Positions 11,057 through 22,143 of a stretch of DNA of 64,000 nt are shown here, piece by piece. This DNA is from Branchiostoma floridae (Eukaryota > Chordata > Leptocardii > Amphioxiformes > Branchiostomatidae). Made by a program: the position numbers and the translations under genes. Under the pieces are notes generated by a model, which was not told the DNA's origin, did no database searches, and was given only the letters and a program-made list of their open reading frames with translations. The stretch is from NCBI RefSeq assembly GCF_000003815.2, contig NC_049981.1, positions 4,661,159-4,725,158 on the forward strand. Direction: 5' to 3'. How positions within the stretch are numbered: the stretch's first letter is position 1; the number at the start of each line of letters is the position of its first letter.

Positions 11057-13438
11057 AAAGGCCCCCTCTCACTTGACGTGCGGCACGCTTGCGGCATTGC
11101 TGCGTTCGAAAACGCAGAGGTGCCGCAAGCAAACCTAGAGGTGCCGCAAGCAAACCTAGAGGTGCCGCAAGCAAACCTAGAAGTGCCGCAAGCAAGCGCG
11201 ACGTTTTTTAAAAAGTTTAAAAATAACGCAAGTGGCAAGATGCCGCAACAGTGCCGCAACAGTGCCGCAACAGTGCCGCAACGGTGCCGCAACGGTGCCC
11301 CAACAATGCCGCCACCATGCCCCAAACAGTATCAAGGATATATTTTGCCTATTTTACACCAAGAATCAAAAGTAAACATCATTTTATCACCGACAAACTA
11401 TTTTAGATGCATTTCTAATAATTTTACAGCGGTTTTCGATCCAGTTAAAACACTGCGAATTCCAGAAAACTTACCTTGTATCCGTATTCAGATTTAACTT
11501 AAAAATACATCTTTTGATTTATTTAATGGAAAGTAGGTCAGTATTTTATACTTGAAAACAAAAAATAAGTAACTGGTTTATCGATTAACCTACGGATGTA
11601 GAGATAAAGGTTATTGTACAACGTTCAAAAAGAAATTATTCATGTTGGATGGTAACGAGTTTGCGTTTGCGTTATAACGTTGTTATAAGCCTGTCACCGA
11701 TAAAATACAAAATTGCAGTCTTTCAGACCCATGGGCCATATTTTTCTCACTTTTTACAAATATGATAGACTTAGACATCAATAGGCTGGCAAGCCATCCG
11801 CCGACAATGAAAATACTCAGCGTCATACAAACCAAGTATGAAATCTCAAACATTTTCATTTTAGAAATTTGCAAAATTGGTGAATAAACATATAAACATA
11901 CATAATTACACATAACGTTACATGGTGCAAAACGTACACATCGAGTGAAATCTGGTATATAGTTCGTGTCCGTTCATTTGGGTCATTTCCTTTACTGTAA
12001 AAGTCTTTCAAGGTTATTTATAGCATATGTACCATATAATTCATTATCATAAGGGAAATCTTTTCATTATAAATCTCATTTTGAGGCATTCTCATCATTT
12101 TACGGTGATTTTTCATAAATTGACAACGCTGCAATTGTCAATAACATGTTCATTTAGTCTAGAAACGCAACAGTGCCGCACGTCAGTGTGAGTGCAAGAC
12201 AAAATCGGCGAAATTAACACAACAGTGCCGCAGTGAACGAACGCAGCAATGCCGCAAGCGTGCCGCACGTCAAGTGAGAGGCAAACCTAGAGGTGCCGCA
12301 AGCAAACCTAGAAGTGCCGCAAGCAAGCGCGACGTTTTTTAAAAAGTTTAAAAATAACGCAAGTGGCAAGATGCCGCAACAGTGCCGCAACAGTGCCGCA
12401 ACAGTGCCGCAACGGTGCCGCAACGGTGCCCCAACAGTGCCGCCACCATGCCCCAAACAGTATCAAGGATATATTTTGCCTATTTTACACCAAGAATCAA
12501 AAGTAAACATCATTTTATCACCGAAAAACTATTTTAGATGCATTTCTAATAATTTTACAGCGGTTTTTGATCCAGTTAGAACACTGCGAATTGCAGAAAA
12601 CTTACCTTGTATCCGTATTCAGAGTTAACTTAAAAATACATCTTTTGATTTATTTAATGGAAAGTAGGTCAGTATTTTATACTTGAAAACAAAAATTAAG
12701 TAACTGGTTTATCGATTAAACTACGGATGTAGAGATAAAGGTTATCGTACAACGTTCAAAAAGAAATTATTTATGTTGGATGATAACGAGTTTGCGTTTG
12801 CGTTATAACGTTACAAGCTAATCATTGCTGGTAGCCTGCCACCGATAAAATACAAAGTTGCAGTCATTCAGACTCATGGGCCATATTTTTCTCACTTTTT
12901 ACAAATACGATAGACTTAGACATCAATAGGCTGGCAAGCCATCCGCCGACAATGAAAATACTCCGCGTCATACAAAAAAAGTATGAAATATCAAACATTT
13001 TCATTTTAGAAATTTGCAAAATTGGTGAATAAACATATAAACATACATAATTACACATAACGTTACATGGTGCAAAAGGTACACATCGAGTGAAATCTGG
13101 TATATAGTTCGTGTCCGTTCATTTGGGTCATTTCCTTTACTGTAAAAGTCTTTCAAGGTTATTTATAGCATATGTACCATATAATTCATTATCATAAGGG
13201 AAATCTTTTCATTATAAATCTCATTTTGGGGCATTCTCATCATTTTACGGTGATTTGTCATAAATTGACAACGCTGCAATTGTCAATAACATGTTCATTT
13301 AGTTTAGAAACGCAACAGTGCCGCACGTCAGTGTGAGTGCAAGACAAAATCGGCGAAATTAACACAACAGTGCCGCAGTGAACGAACGCAGCAATGCCGC
13401 AAGCGTGCCGCACGTCAAGTGAGAGGGGGCCTTTAAAG
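11057..13438. mobile_element. Dimeric inverted-repeat DNA element with GCCGCAA arrays
   Basis: The outer ends form a roughly 52-bp nearly perfect inverted repeat: GGCCCCCTCTCACTTGACGT at 11060 and its complement ending at 13431. The interior is a tandem duplication with period 1131-1145: 11201-12280 matches 12332-13425 almost base for base, including the unusual GTGCCGCAAC arrays and a long AT-rich segment. The first unit ends in an internal copy of the right terminus (ending at 12280) that joins directly to the second unit without a left terminus. No transposase frame is present, so it is non-autonomous. The 102-139 residue frames inside come from the repeats. Confidence 0.8.
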
Positions 13439-16181
13439 GCGGTGTTGTAAACACTATCATAATCCTTGTAAGCGTAGTAACACGAGTATTTTACTATTAA
13501 CACTCAATATAAGCTTAGACGTTGTAGCAAATATTATCTTAACCGCATTAATCATGCAAGCATCATATAGGAACGTAGACAGCATAGGATCTTTATCTCA
13601 GTTCAAACGGTACGTATCAAATTAAAACTCCCAATAATCATATGAACATTAGCATAGACTCTATAACATAACGTAGACATGTAGCGAGCTTTATTATCAT
13701 GCTAATCATCCTCTCCAGCTAATCTTGGTTCTTTTCGGCTATGGACAATACGCTTTATTTGTAACTCTGTATTCTCGTTATTAATAAATTCCAACATACG
13801 GCAAACTATTCTCTTCTCTTCTTCATATATATTCAAATTATATTGTAATCAAATATAGTCGGTCTCTCTCTTTACCATCCAGTCTCTCTCTTTATATATA
13901 CATGAACTCTATGTTGCTAACATTGAATATTTTAGAATCTGCTTCTTTATACAGTTTGTCCTCAATCTGTACAGAGATGTTTTTTTTCCGGTACTTCCAT
14001 TACAATCAATATAGTAAAATTTTTGTCATCATGGTTTTGCTCCTCTTGTTCTATTTCTGTTCAGCTTTAGCAGCTACTAGACATCATATCAGTATTTCTA
14101 TTATATATGTATATGCTCGGTGAAATAGTCGGTAGATAACAGAAAGAATAAAGATAACCTATTGGGTTCATAGATGGAAAACTAAGGTACGAAAATAATC
14201 CCAGAAATTCTAATGTGCGTTCTTTCAGTCATAATGTTTAAGAGAATCAAAAGAACCATTTGAATAATCATTTATCATACTCTCCCCTGTTCGATGATAA
14301 ATACCTGAAATGGTTTGTGAACACAGACTCCGAAAATCTAAGATGTCTTTTTGTCTAGTTCGTTTATATTGAGTGACGACCGGTACTTAAATATATTCTC
14401 TAAACTTTGGAATCTAAAAGTCAGATTAAATAATGTTAACATCAAGTAATTTTTGGCATTATGCCTTAAAATCAAACGTGTGAATATCTGAATACCCCAT
14501 TATGAACCCTACTATCTTATCTTTAAGCTAGAACCTTGAGAAATGCGTTCTTGGAAAGAAAGGTTCTAATTGGGCAGGTTGTGCCACTCCGTCTTCAAAA
14601 CGTCTTCTAGAGGAAAGGAAAAAGAAAATGACAAAGAACGTTTTTAACTGACAAATCTGGAAACATCTTCAGTTGTTTAACCGGAACTAGGGAAAGATAA
14701 GAGTGATCCTCGCTTGGCATTTCATCTTGATTTAACTCTGTCGGAGTGTCTATAGCAAGTACGCATCTGTGTCTGCATTCAGCTTGTTCATCCATCAAAG
14801 TACTCATGCGCAGAAACAGGAATTGTGGGTAATATGTCAAAGGTCAAGTCATCTGAGTTGTAAACAGTTCCCGTCTTGACCATTGTCGCGATTTGCTCAA
14901 CACTGTCCGGGTGTGTTCCGTTTATGTCTCGGGACCTTCACTTTTGACAAATTACTCACAATTACTTTTGTGCGCATGCGTACTTGTAAGGGTAAACGAG
15001 TCTATAGAGGAGGAAAAGAGACAGCGTCCGCTTTAATAATCACATTATGAGAGCTGACGTAAACATGACTGATTATAAAGGACACAGTGATCAATGTGGC
15101 GTAGTTCATTTATTAATTTTCAAGTCGTCTATAATTGTACCAATAACTTACAGTAAACCATCTCTCTATTAAATACTGCTCTTACTTTAGATATCCGTTA
15201 CATTCAAGCAATGACATTATGTCCTTTATTCAAGTATAATCTCAAGAATTTAAGAAGTGGTCTGAGTACAATCGCTCTTTGTATGCTGTTTTTATAAACT
15301 GCAATCTATACTGTAATGAATAACTTGATAGTGAACATGTAGAACAGGACCTTCATTGACAAGTGAACTACTGTTTCTTAATTACTGTGTTGTAAGATGC
15401 AGATTGGCAAGATGTACCGCAGTATGTCTTGTGCTGAAACATGGAAACATCTGGAGTTCTGTACATGCGGAATAAAGCAACAGTCATGGTCTCACATATC
15501 TGTTCTCAGTGTCATTTTTTGGGCGTTTAGATATTAGATAGATGAATGGTTGAAGGATGGATGGATGGACGAATTCATAGAGGATGGATGGGGAGATGTG
15601 CCAGTATGACAAGTCCGATCATTGGCGTGTCAACGAGAAACGTTTCCCACATAGCTATACATTTGACGACATTTGGACGACCAATGGTATTTATTCCTTC
15701 TTTTACGTTCTTTTTTTCTGATCGTTGATGATGAGGGGCATTACTGTCATATTGTGCCTCCCATTGGAGTGAGGGGAATATCAAACGCACATTAAACAAA
15801 CTGACAATCTTGCCTCAAATGACTGCTGAAGGTTTCCTTTTTAAAGTTCCTTCGTATCGTTAAATTTCCGTAAGTCTCTGTGATGAATAAACAATTTCTA
15901 TCTCCCCCCTCCAATTCAAAATGGTTTCAACGGTCTTATAGTCAATGGATGTTTCCATGGCAGGTCTGAACGATTACCCGACGTCCTTCGCAAGTCAACC
16001 ATCCATCACCTCAATTGACACATGAGAAGGCCGGGTTAAAACAATTTAGGCAAAATGATACCGATCTTGTATGAGAAGACAAAAGTAAAATGTCCTAAAC
16101 AGCTTCAAACAGGTATATTAGATTTATCAAATATTATATCGTTAATATGTTTTGTGTTTATCTAGAATCGTGGTGGATGCC
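13439..16181. other. Intergenic, no gene seen
   Basis: AT-rich sequence with short pyrimidine-rich tracts (13860-13890) and small GGAT runs (15550-15590). I found no spliced or unspliced coding signal worth calling. Confidence 0.55.
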
Positions 16182-16186
16182 TTTTC

Positions 16187-16377
16187 TGTTAGTTTATTTA
16201 GAATGGTTGAGTCCCCCCCTCACTGATGGAACAGTCGACGCATGCGGACTGAGGCTTGGGGGGGCACTCCGGTACGATACCATCTGAGTGAATACACATT
16301 GTCACCAAGTGCTCTACATCTGTGTGGAAAGGCGTGAGTTATTCCCTAGTATAAGAGGGATCGGAGTCCAGTTAACA
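16187..16377 (+). repeat. 5' LTR
   Basis: 191 bp, TG...CA ends. A TATAAG box lies near 16350 and is the probable promoter core. It matches the 3' LTR except for one extra G. Confidence 0.95.
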
Positions 16378-16379
16378 AA

Positions 16380-16399
16380 TGGTAGCAGAGGGTGGTTCC
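16380..16399 (+). promoter_or_regulatory. Primer-binding site, initiator tRNA-Met
   Basis: TGGTAGCAGAGGGTGGTTCC matches the complement of the animal initiator tRNA-Met 3' end at about 18 of 20 positions, as I recall that tRNA. This is typical for Ty1/copia elements. Confidence 0.85.
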
Positions 16400-16499
16400 A
16401 GTAGTGAAGTTCGGACTGTCATACTGGACCCCTAGTACCGTGTACGTGGTTCTGTCGACGATTCTGTGTGCAGTGTTTTTGGCGCGGATTTGACCAAAA

Positions 16500-18608
16500 A
16501 TGGCGACGTGCGAGGGAGGCGCGCGGACAAAAATTCCACAGCTTGATCTTGCAAACAAAAGCTACGAACAGTTCAGATTTGAGTTACTTCTGTGGAACAA
16601 AATTACGAATATCCCGAAGAAGAAACGAGGTATTGAAATCCTGCTGAGTCTACCGGAGGGATCAAAAGATGAGCACAAGACGAGGGAATTCTTAGGTTCA
16701 AAACTCACGGAGGAGGAACTTGCCGCTGAGAATTCATTCCAAAATGTACTTGACAAAATGGACGAGCATCTGCGAAGAGACAACACCGGCCGACTGTGGG
16801 AGGCATTCGTTGCCTTCGACAAGTACAGCCGTGGTCCGACAACGACTATCAGTGAGTACATCTCCACATTTGACATATTATATAACAAACTGAACAGAGC
16901 CGGTGGAGTGGCCTTGCCTGAGTCCGTCCTGGGTCTACTACTTGTCCGCCGAGCCAACCTTACTCTAGAAGAGGCCAAGCTCGTAATGACTGGAGTAGAT
17001 TATTCCAAGGAAGACGTTAGTCTGTTCATGCAAGCAAAAAGCAGCTTAAGAAAGTTCAGTGACGAACTGGTATCGTCACGTTCGTCTTATTCGGGCGGCA
17101 TTCAGCAGGAGATTGCACATGAAACAGAAGCGGAAGTCTATCAGACGTCCCGTGGGGGCGGTGCTAAATGGTCCCGAGGTTCAGAACGCGGGTACAGTGG
17201 ACAGACAGGCACTGCTAGAAATCGCAACGGGCACTTCCAAGATGGCGGCGCCCATGCGTTCAGGTCAGGGAACTCCCACGATGATGGCCCCCATACATAC
17301 AGATCAGGACACTTCCAAGATGGCGGCCCCCAGGCGTATAGAACGGGTCAGAAGTCTGATTATGCTGGTGAAAAGCTGAATCCAAAAGATCGTAACGGCG
17401 ATTTCCTGCGTTGTCACTGTTGCGGCTCTTTCCGGCACCTGGTTCGGAAATGTCCAGATGCTACGACAAATGAGGCCTACACAACAGAGGCTGAAGATAA
17501 AAAGTTTACGGTGATGTTCGCCCATGGTGCTTCCGAGTGCATGATGTCGGAAGGGTCAGAAGAGGATTTGTTATGTGCTGTCCTCGACTCGGCATGTTCC
17601 TCCACTGTATGCGGTCGTGAGTGGTTGGATAAGTACTTATCGGTGTTGGATAAGAAGGCACGGGTGAATGTCACACGAGACACCAGTTCCCATGTGTTCA
17701 AGTTTGGAGGGGACGAGACATTACCTTCTTTGGGAAGATACCGAATCCCTGCGAACATAGCTGACAGACAGGTGCTGATATCAACCGATGTTGTAAACCG
17801 GGACATTCCATTACTGCTGTCTTTAGATGCCATGAAGAAGGCCGGTGTGGTACTGCACACGCAGGAGGACAGGGCCACAATATTTGGTAAGAATGTCGAC
17901 CTCAAGTTGACGGCATCTGGCCACTACTGTGTTCCCTTGGTGGATAAGCCACACAGGGTCAATGAGGTGTTCACGGTGACCCAGGGAACTGACAAGAGCA
18001 AGTGCCATACAGGGGATAGTGCTCCGTCAGCAGCAGCACTGCCACATAAAGAGCTAGCTGCTCTCCAAGTCACGTATGCAGCACAGATTGCAAGTCTTAA
18101 GACTGATCTCCAGACTGCCCAAGTTAACATTGCTGATCTCAGGGAGAAAAATGCCACACTGACCAAAGCCAATCAAGAACTCAAATCTCTAGGTGAGCAG
18201 ACAGAGGATGACGTTTCACAGTTGCAATTGTTGACTGATCAGTTGCGATATGAGAACAGCTCCATGAGAGAAGTGATAGCTACGGAAAAAGACAAAACTC
18301 AAAAGTTACAGATGGATCTAAACAGTGTCATTCTCCAGACTGACAGCCTGACAAAGAAGTTCCAGGACGCGGTTGGTCGCCTTGAAAAACTGGAAAGCCG
18401 TCAGGAAAAACAGGCGATGGTAGCACAGCCTGTCATAGTAGAAACTGAAAGCCTAGAAGGCCAAATCAGTCATGAAGTCAACATAGAAGACAGCAACGAA
18501 AACGCTAACGCAGTAGCACAAGTCAGTGAAAACAGCGAAGAAGACAAGGAAGAAGTGACTGTGTTATATGTATCCGTGTTATATGTGAACATCTTTGAAC
18601 CGTCATGA
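16500..18608 (+). CDS. Gag-protease polyprotein of the copia-type element
   Basis: A single 702-codon frame starts 123 bases after the 5' LTR. Residues 1-200 resemble the UBN2/copia Gag domain (LANKSYEQFRFELLLWNKIT). Residues 225-290 hold a Gly/Arg-rich stretch with three HFQDGG-type repeats. A CX2CX4HX4C zinc knuckle (CHCCGSFRHLVRKC) follows, then a retropepsin-like region with DSACSSTVCG as the candidate catalytic Asp motif. Beyond that, where integrase and RT are expected, is a coiled coil of about 130 residues and an acidic tail ending at a stop. The protein would package RNA into particles and probably relies on another element's polymerase. The extra coiled coil is unusual. The CDS has no frameshift or stop. 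Confidence 0.9.
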   Translation: MATCEGGARTKIPQLDLANKSYEQFRFELLLWNKITNIPKKKRGIEILLSLPEGSKDEHKTREFLGSKLTEEELAAENSFQNVLDKMDEHLRRDNTGRLWEAFVAFDKYSRGPTTTISEYISTFDILYNKLNRAGGVALPESVLGLLLVRRANLTLEEAKLVMTGVDYSKEDVSLFMQAKSSLRKFSDELVSSRSSYSGGIQQEIAHETEAEVYQTSRGGGAKWSRGSERGYSGQTGTARNRNGHFQDGGAHAFRSGNSHDDGPHTYRSGHFQDGGPQAYRTGQKSDYAGEKLNPKDRNGDFLRCHCCGSFRHLVRKCPDATTNEAYTTEAEDKKFTVMFAHGASECMMSEGSEEDLLCAVLDSACSSTVCGREWLDKYLSVLDKKARVNVTRDTSSHVFKFGGDETLPSLGRYRIPANIADRQVLISTDVVNRDIPLLLSLDAMKKAGVVLHTQEDRATIFGKNVDLKLTASGHYCVPLVDKPHRVNEVFTVTQGTDKSKCHTGDSAPSAAALPHKELAALQVTYAAQIASLKTDLQTAQVNIADLREKNATLTKANQELKSLGEQTEDDVSQLQLLTDQLRYENSSMREVIATEKDKTQKLQMDLNSVILQTDSLTKKFQDAVGRLEKLESRQEKQAMVAQPVIVETESLEGQISHEVNIEDSNENANAVAQVSENSEEDKEEVTVLYVSVLYVNIFEPS

Positions 18609-18819
18609 ACTGGTCGTTGTAAACAGTCGTGTGGACATCTCTATCTGCTTACGGTATATGGACCGATCAATGATTAGCGAGTTTACAAGAAATGTGTAGA
18701 AGAGTGCTTGGTTAAGATGAACAAAATACACATATGGTCAGAGAGATTATATTACCATCAGGACACTCAAAGTCAGACGGACTTTCCAAGAAGAACAAAA
18801 AGAAAAAAGGGGAAGTATT

Positions 18820-19180
18820 GGTAAGAAGAATGTATTGCTTTACTCTTGTGGTGATGAGACAAGACAGTATATTGTATTACTCCTGTTGTGATGAGACAAT
18901 TAAGTATTGGTGAGAAGAATGTATTGCTTTACTCTTGTGGTGATGAGACAAGACAGCATATTGTAGTACTCTTGTGATGAGACAAGTATTTTGTATGACA
19001 CTTTTGAAGAGCATTTTGTATTGCAAGTATATCGTAATACACTGAAAAGAGTATTGTTACTAGCACACAGTTGTGATGAGAAGAAGGTATTGGTTGAGAA
19101 AGTCTGATTAGAAATATGTTGGAGAAGTATATTGTAATACACTGAGAAGAGTGTTGTTACCAGCACACAGTTGTGATGAG
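18820..19180 (+). repeat. Imperfect tandem repeats in the element's 3' region
   Basis: A segment containing AGAAGAATGTATTGCTTTAC starts at 18824 and again at 18913 (period about 89), with diverged GTGATGAGA/GTATATTG copies to about 19180. Just upstream (18795-18815) an internal purine tract resembles the terminal polypurine tract. Confidence 0.75.
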
Positions 19181-19458
19181 AAGAGGGTATTGGTTGTTTT
19201 GTACTAGTATGTAGAAGAAACAGTTTACACTGATATGTTGAGAAAGTCTGATATGTTCATCTACCTTCCTAGTTTATTTAGTCTCTTTAGAACTTAGTAA
19301 GTATTAATTCCAAAAATACTTTTTGTGTAGTATTCAAAATTATGTCACCTTTATAGTTTTCTAGTTTTAGACTGCTATAGACTGTTAACAGATTTCTTTG
19401 TTTAAACTTACATAACGTTTATGTAGAGTAGCCAAAAAAGAGAACAAAAAAGGGGGAA

Positions 19459-19648
19459 TGTTAGTTTATTTAGAATGGTTGAGTCCCCCCCTCACTGATG
19501 GAACAGTCGACGCATGCGGACTGAGGCTTGGGGGGCACTCCGGTACGATACCATCTGAGTGAATACACATTGTCACCAAGTGCTCTACATCTGTGTGGAA
19601 AGGCGTGAGTTATTCCCTAGTATAAGAGGGATCGGAGTCCAGTTAACA
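19459..19648 (+). repeat. 3' LTR
   Basis: 190 bp, near-identical to the 5' LTR. It is preceded by the polypurine tract at 19446-19458 and followed by the TTTTC duplication. Confidence 0.95.
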
Positions 19649-19719
19649 TTTTCAACCTCGGGTCCCGTATTGGTATCATTTCTGGACGGTCCCTTATCTT
19701 CTAAATAATTGGTCTTCAG

Positions 19720-20010
19720 GCGTTTCTACATGTACCTGTCAACCTCCTATCTTACTTTACTATCTTACCAATCACAATCGTTGATTCCGAGGGGCGTCGA
19801 GTTACCGTCCTGAACCACGAAAAAGAAGACGTGAATGCTATTTATAGAAAATACGTCAAATTCATCCAATCGCAATCGTCGCTCAGAATGACGTTTACGC
19901 CAATAAATGGTTCATATGTCGGAAAACGCCCAGAAGTTTTTCTCTACAGTTGGCGAGTAGATAGGTACCTGACAGTACCCGTCTTCAATCAGACAACAAT
20001 AAACATAACT
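19720..20010 (+). CDS. Candidate orphan exon, unknown product
   Basis: From an acceptor-like TTGGTCTTCAG to a strong donor GTAAGT there is a 97-codon open stretch with mixed composition unlike the AT-rich flanks. The middle reads SSLRMTFTPINGSYVGKRPE and the end VPVFNQTTINIT, with two Asn glycosylation-like motifs. I do not recognise the family and see no matching upstream or downstream exon. It could be a decayed exon or chance; length and splice sites are the only support. Confidence 0.25.
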
Positions 20011-20099
20011 GTAAGTATATCTCAGTGTCCATTTTATATTATACTGCACATGCAATATCATTTAAATAATGTTCATTTATGTACAATATCAATTAAATA

Positions 20100-21016
20100 A
20101 TATTATCAAATATACCGAAAAATTTAGCTTTCATTAGCTTTGCCACAATTGTGACTTTCCTTGGAGAAGGCGATTGAAAATTCACGCGCCGTTTTGCTAG
20201 TCCAAAAAGCTGGTACTATGGAGGCTCTTTGTAGAAGGACAAGACTCCTATATTAAATCATCTGTGTACCCGACCACTTCCCAAATGAAGAAAGTTGTTA
20301 CTTGGTTTGAGGTAGCATAGCATCCGCCATATTCTATCCTTAGTAAACCCCTCAGAGGTCGACCAAGCAGAACGGGACCTTACCAAGTTTAATTATCCGT
20401 AACGAAACTGCCACATTGCCGACTAACTCCTAACCATGGCATAGAAGAATGTGGCGGTGCCCAGAGACGTTAAATATCGTCGATCATCGCTCAAAAAATT
20501 ATTTTCAATTTTTGGCAGATAACAGACCCAAACTGTACGTGTTCGGGTGTCTTATTTGTGTTGCCCGAATTGAAGATTTTTCGCCTGACAAGAGAAGTAC
20601 AACCGCATTAAGATTGTGTCCTTAGGCAAATTTTCCTTCCTGTTCGTTTGGCGCGATATCCTCGGCAAACAGACCGCCATTGTTACCTTTTTTCTAATTT
20701 GCATACTGATCATGATAGATGACTGCAACTTGATACTCGAAATAAGACGATTACAAATACTAAATGCCGATCTTTAGTCTTTCCTTGCATTACCATACTT
20801 GAAACGTTCAACCACCTCTTTTTGATTTATATTACTAGTATTAACAGTTTAAAAACTTGTGAAATGGTTAAATATCGTGATGATGATGATTCGGAAGTAT
20901 ACGGCTCGCGCAATCTTTAATACTTTATAACTTCATTGGAAATGCAGAGTGAAACGATAATGCACTCACCAGGTAGAAAGGATATGACTTTCATCAACCA
21001 TTTACTAACTTCTTTA
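20100..21016. other. Intergenic, no gene seen
   Basis: No reading frame of note. A short GATGAT run lies at 20879-20890. Nothing else is supported. Confidence 0.5.
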
Positions 21017-21253
21017 GGCCCTCTTTCCATGGCCACAAGACGGCGATCGCGCTGCGCTCTCACTGCAACCTAAATAGAATATGTGTAACCTTCGGTTTTA
21101 TACTGGGCATATCATACAAAACATAAAAGTGTGACTGAGAAGACAACAAAACACACAAAATGTTAAAAGGTTCGTTTCTTTTTATAGAATTCGTTGAGAG
21201 ACCTGTAAAATCTTAGGCCGCAGAGACAGCGCCGTCCTAGAGGAAAGGGGGTA
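21017..21253 (-). mobile_element. MITE family 1, copy A (PIF/Harbinger-like)
   Basis: Ends are GGCCCTCTTTCC... and ...GGAAAGGGGGTA, with TTA on each side (21014-21016, 21254-21256). The 237-bp body is homologous, in reverse orientation, to 33424-33666 and 47643-47872, sharing for example the complement of TCTCAATCACACTTTTACGT. GG-starting inverted ends and a 3-bp TTA/TAA duplication are typical of PIF/Harbinger. Confidence 0.8.
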
Positions 21254-21256
21254 TTA

Positions 21257-22046
21257 TACCCGCCTCACATTATATACGATCTTCGGACGTACTTCGCGAT
21301 CGCAGGAAGGTCGGCTGATTGATCTTAAGATGGTCTTGCGTATTTTTCGCCCAAAATCTGTTTCCCTCACATATAAGCGAGCCTCGTGCGGTCGACGGTG
21401 TATAAATCTATGATAATGAACCTCCCATGACCTCTTGCACGCGGACAAGGGAACACAAAACGTGCCTCAAAAAAGGCAAGAGATCAATAAATGTTGCTTA
21501 GTTTCTTAGCGGAATCTTTTTAACCAATGAATGGAATGCGCTGGTATAATAGAAATGACACAAGAAAGGAAAGTGTGTCACAAAGCCAGCCTACATACTG
21601 TACAGGGGCCACAATGTTGGAATTACCCTCACATTCCCAGAAATTCAATATTTGTAAACAATCGGACGTCGGGTGAACGTCGCCCGAACGTCGCCCGACT
21701 AACGGGCGTTCGCCATCCGATTTGCGTTCGATGATTAATAACTATGTCTGTACTCGCCTATCGGTCTTCAATCGTTGGATTGACGCAAGACTATTGACCG
21801 ATACCCTTGCGAGGTACGCACGATTTGCACGCACGATTTGCGACTCGGAGATCTCCTGCGAATTGTCGCTTATGTTAAGAACATGTTTCGCTGCACCGCG
21901 ACCGTCGTAAGACTCCTGAAAATTGCCGGCGATCCCTAAAGATCGCAAGATGATCGTGAGAACACCGGACGTGTTACTCACGAAAACGTCATTTAGAGCT
22001 CGTAAACTAGTCTTTCGATCGAATCGCGCCTAATGCGAAGCGGGTA
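21257..22046. mobile_element. MITE family 2, copy 1
   Basis: It starts TACCCGCCTCACATTATATA and ends with the complement of TACCCGCTTCGCATTAGGCG. TTA occurs at 21254-21256 and 22047-22049. The interior is rich in CGATC/GATCG and CGTCGCCCG words. It shares the outer sequence with 47876-48107. Its left TTA is also the right TTA of the abutting family 1 MITE. Confidence 0.75.
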
Positions 22047-22143
22047 TTAGCAATACATAAAGCAAACGAAATTTGGTTGGTCTCGTTGGTACCCTACAGA
22101 GCGTACTAGAGTTCATTAAAATTTTACGAGAAATGTTCTCAGC

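Larger units (their letters stand above)
16187..19648 (+). mobile_element. Complete Ty1/copia-type LTR retrotransposon, Gag-protease only
   Basis: The LTRs at 16187-16377 and 19459-19648 start TGTTAG and end TTAACA. They differ only by one G in a homopolymer. TTTTC flanks both sides (16182-16186, 19649-19653) as a perfect 5-bp target-site duplication. A primer-binding site matching the 3' end of initiator tRNA-Met lies 2 bases after the 5' LTR. A purine tract, AAAAAAGGGGGAA, precedes the 3' LTR. The only frame encodes Gag plus protease; integrase, reverse transcriptase and RNase H are absent. The element is therefore non-autonomous but structurally intact and recent. Confidence 0.93.

Noticed and set aside
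11050-11497. Overlapping 91- and 139-codon frames on both strands with repeated CGTSRFA- and LEVPQAN-like units
   Set aside because: They are translations of the GCCGCAA tandem array in the inverted-repeat element; the second unit's copy at 12214-12628 behaves the same way. No splice or start context supports a gene.
16562-17905. Minus-strand frames of 138 and 142 codons opposite the Gag frame
   Set aside because: Shadow frames of the plus-strand Gag-protease gene, which has clear domain motifs.
18824-19180. CRISPR-like array from the roughly 89-bp repeats
   Set aside because: Only two good units, direct tandem and eukaryotic, within a retrotransposon 3' region; no spacer pattern.
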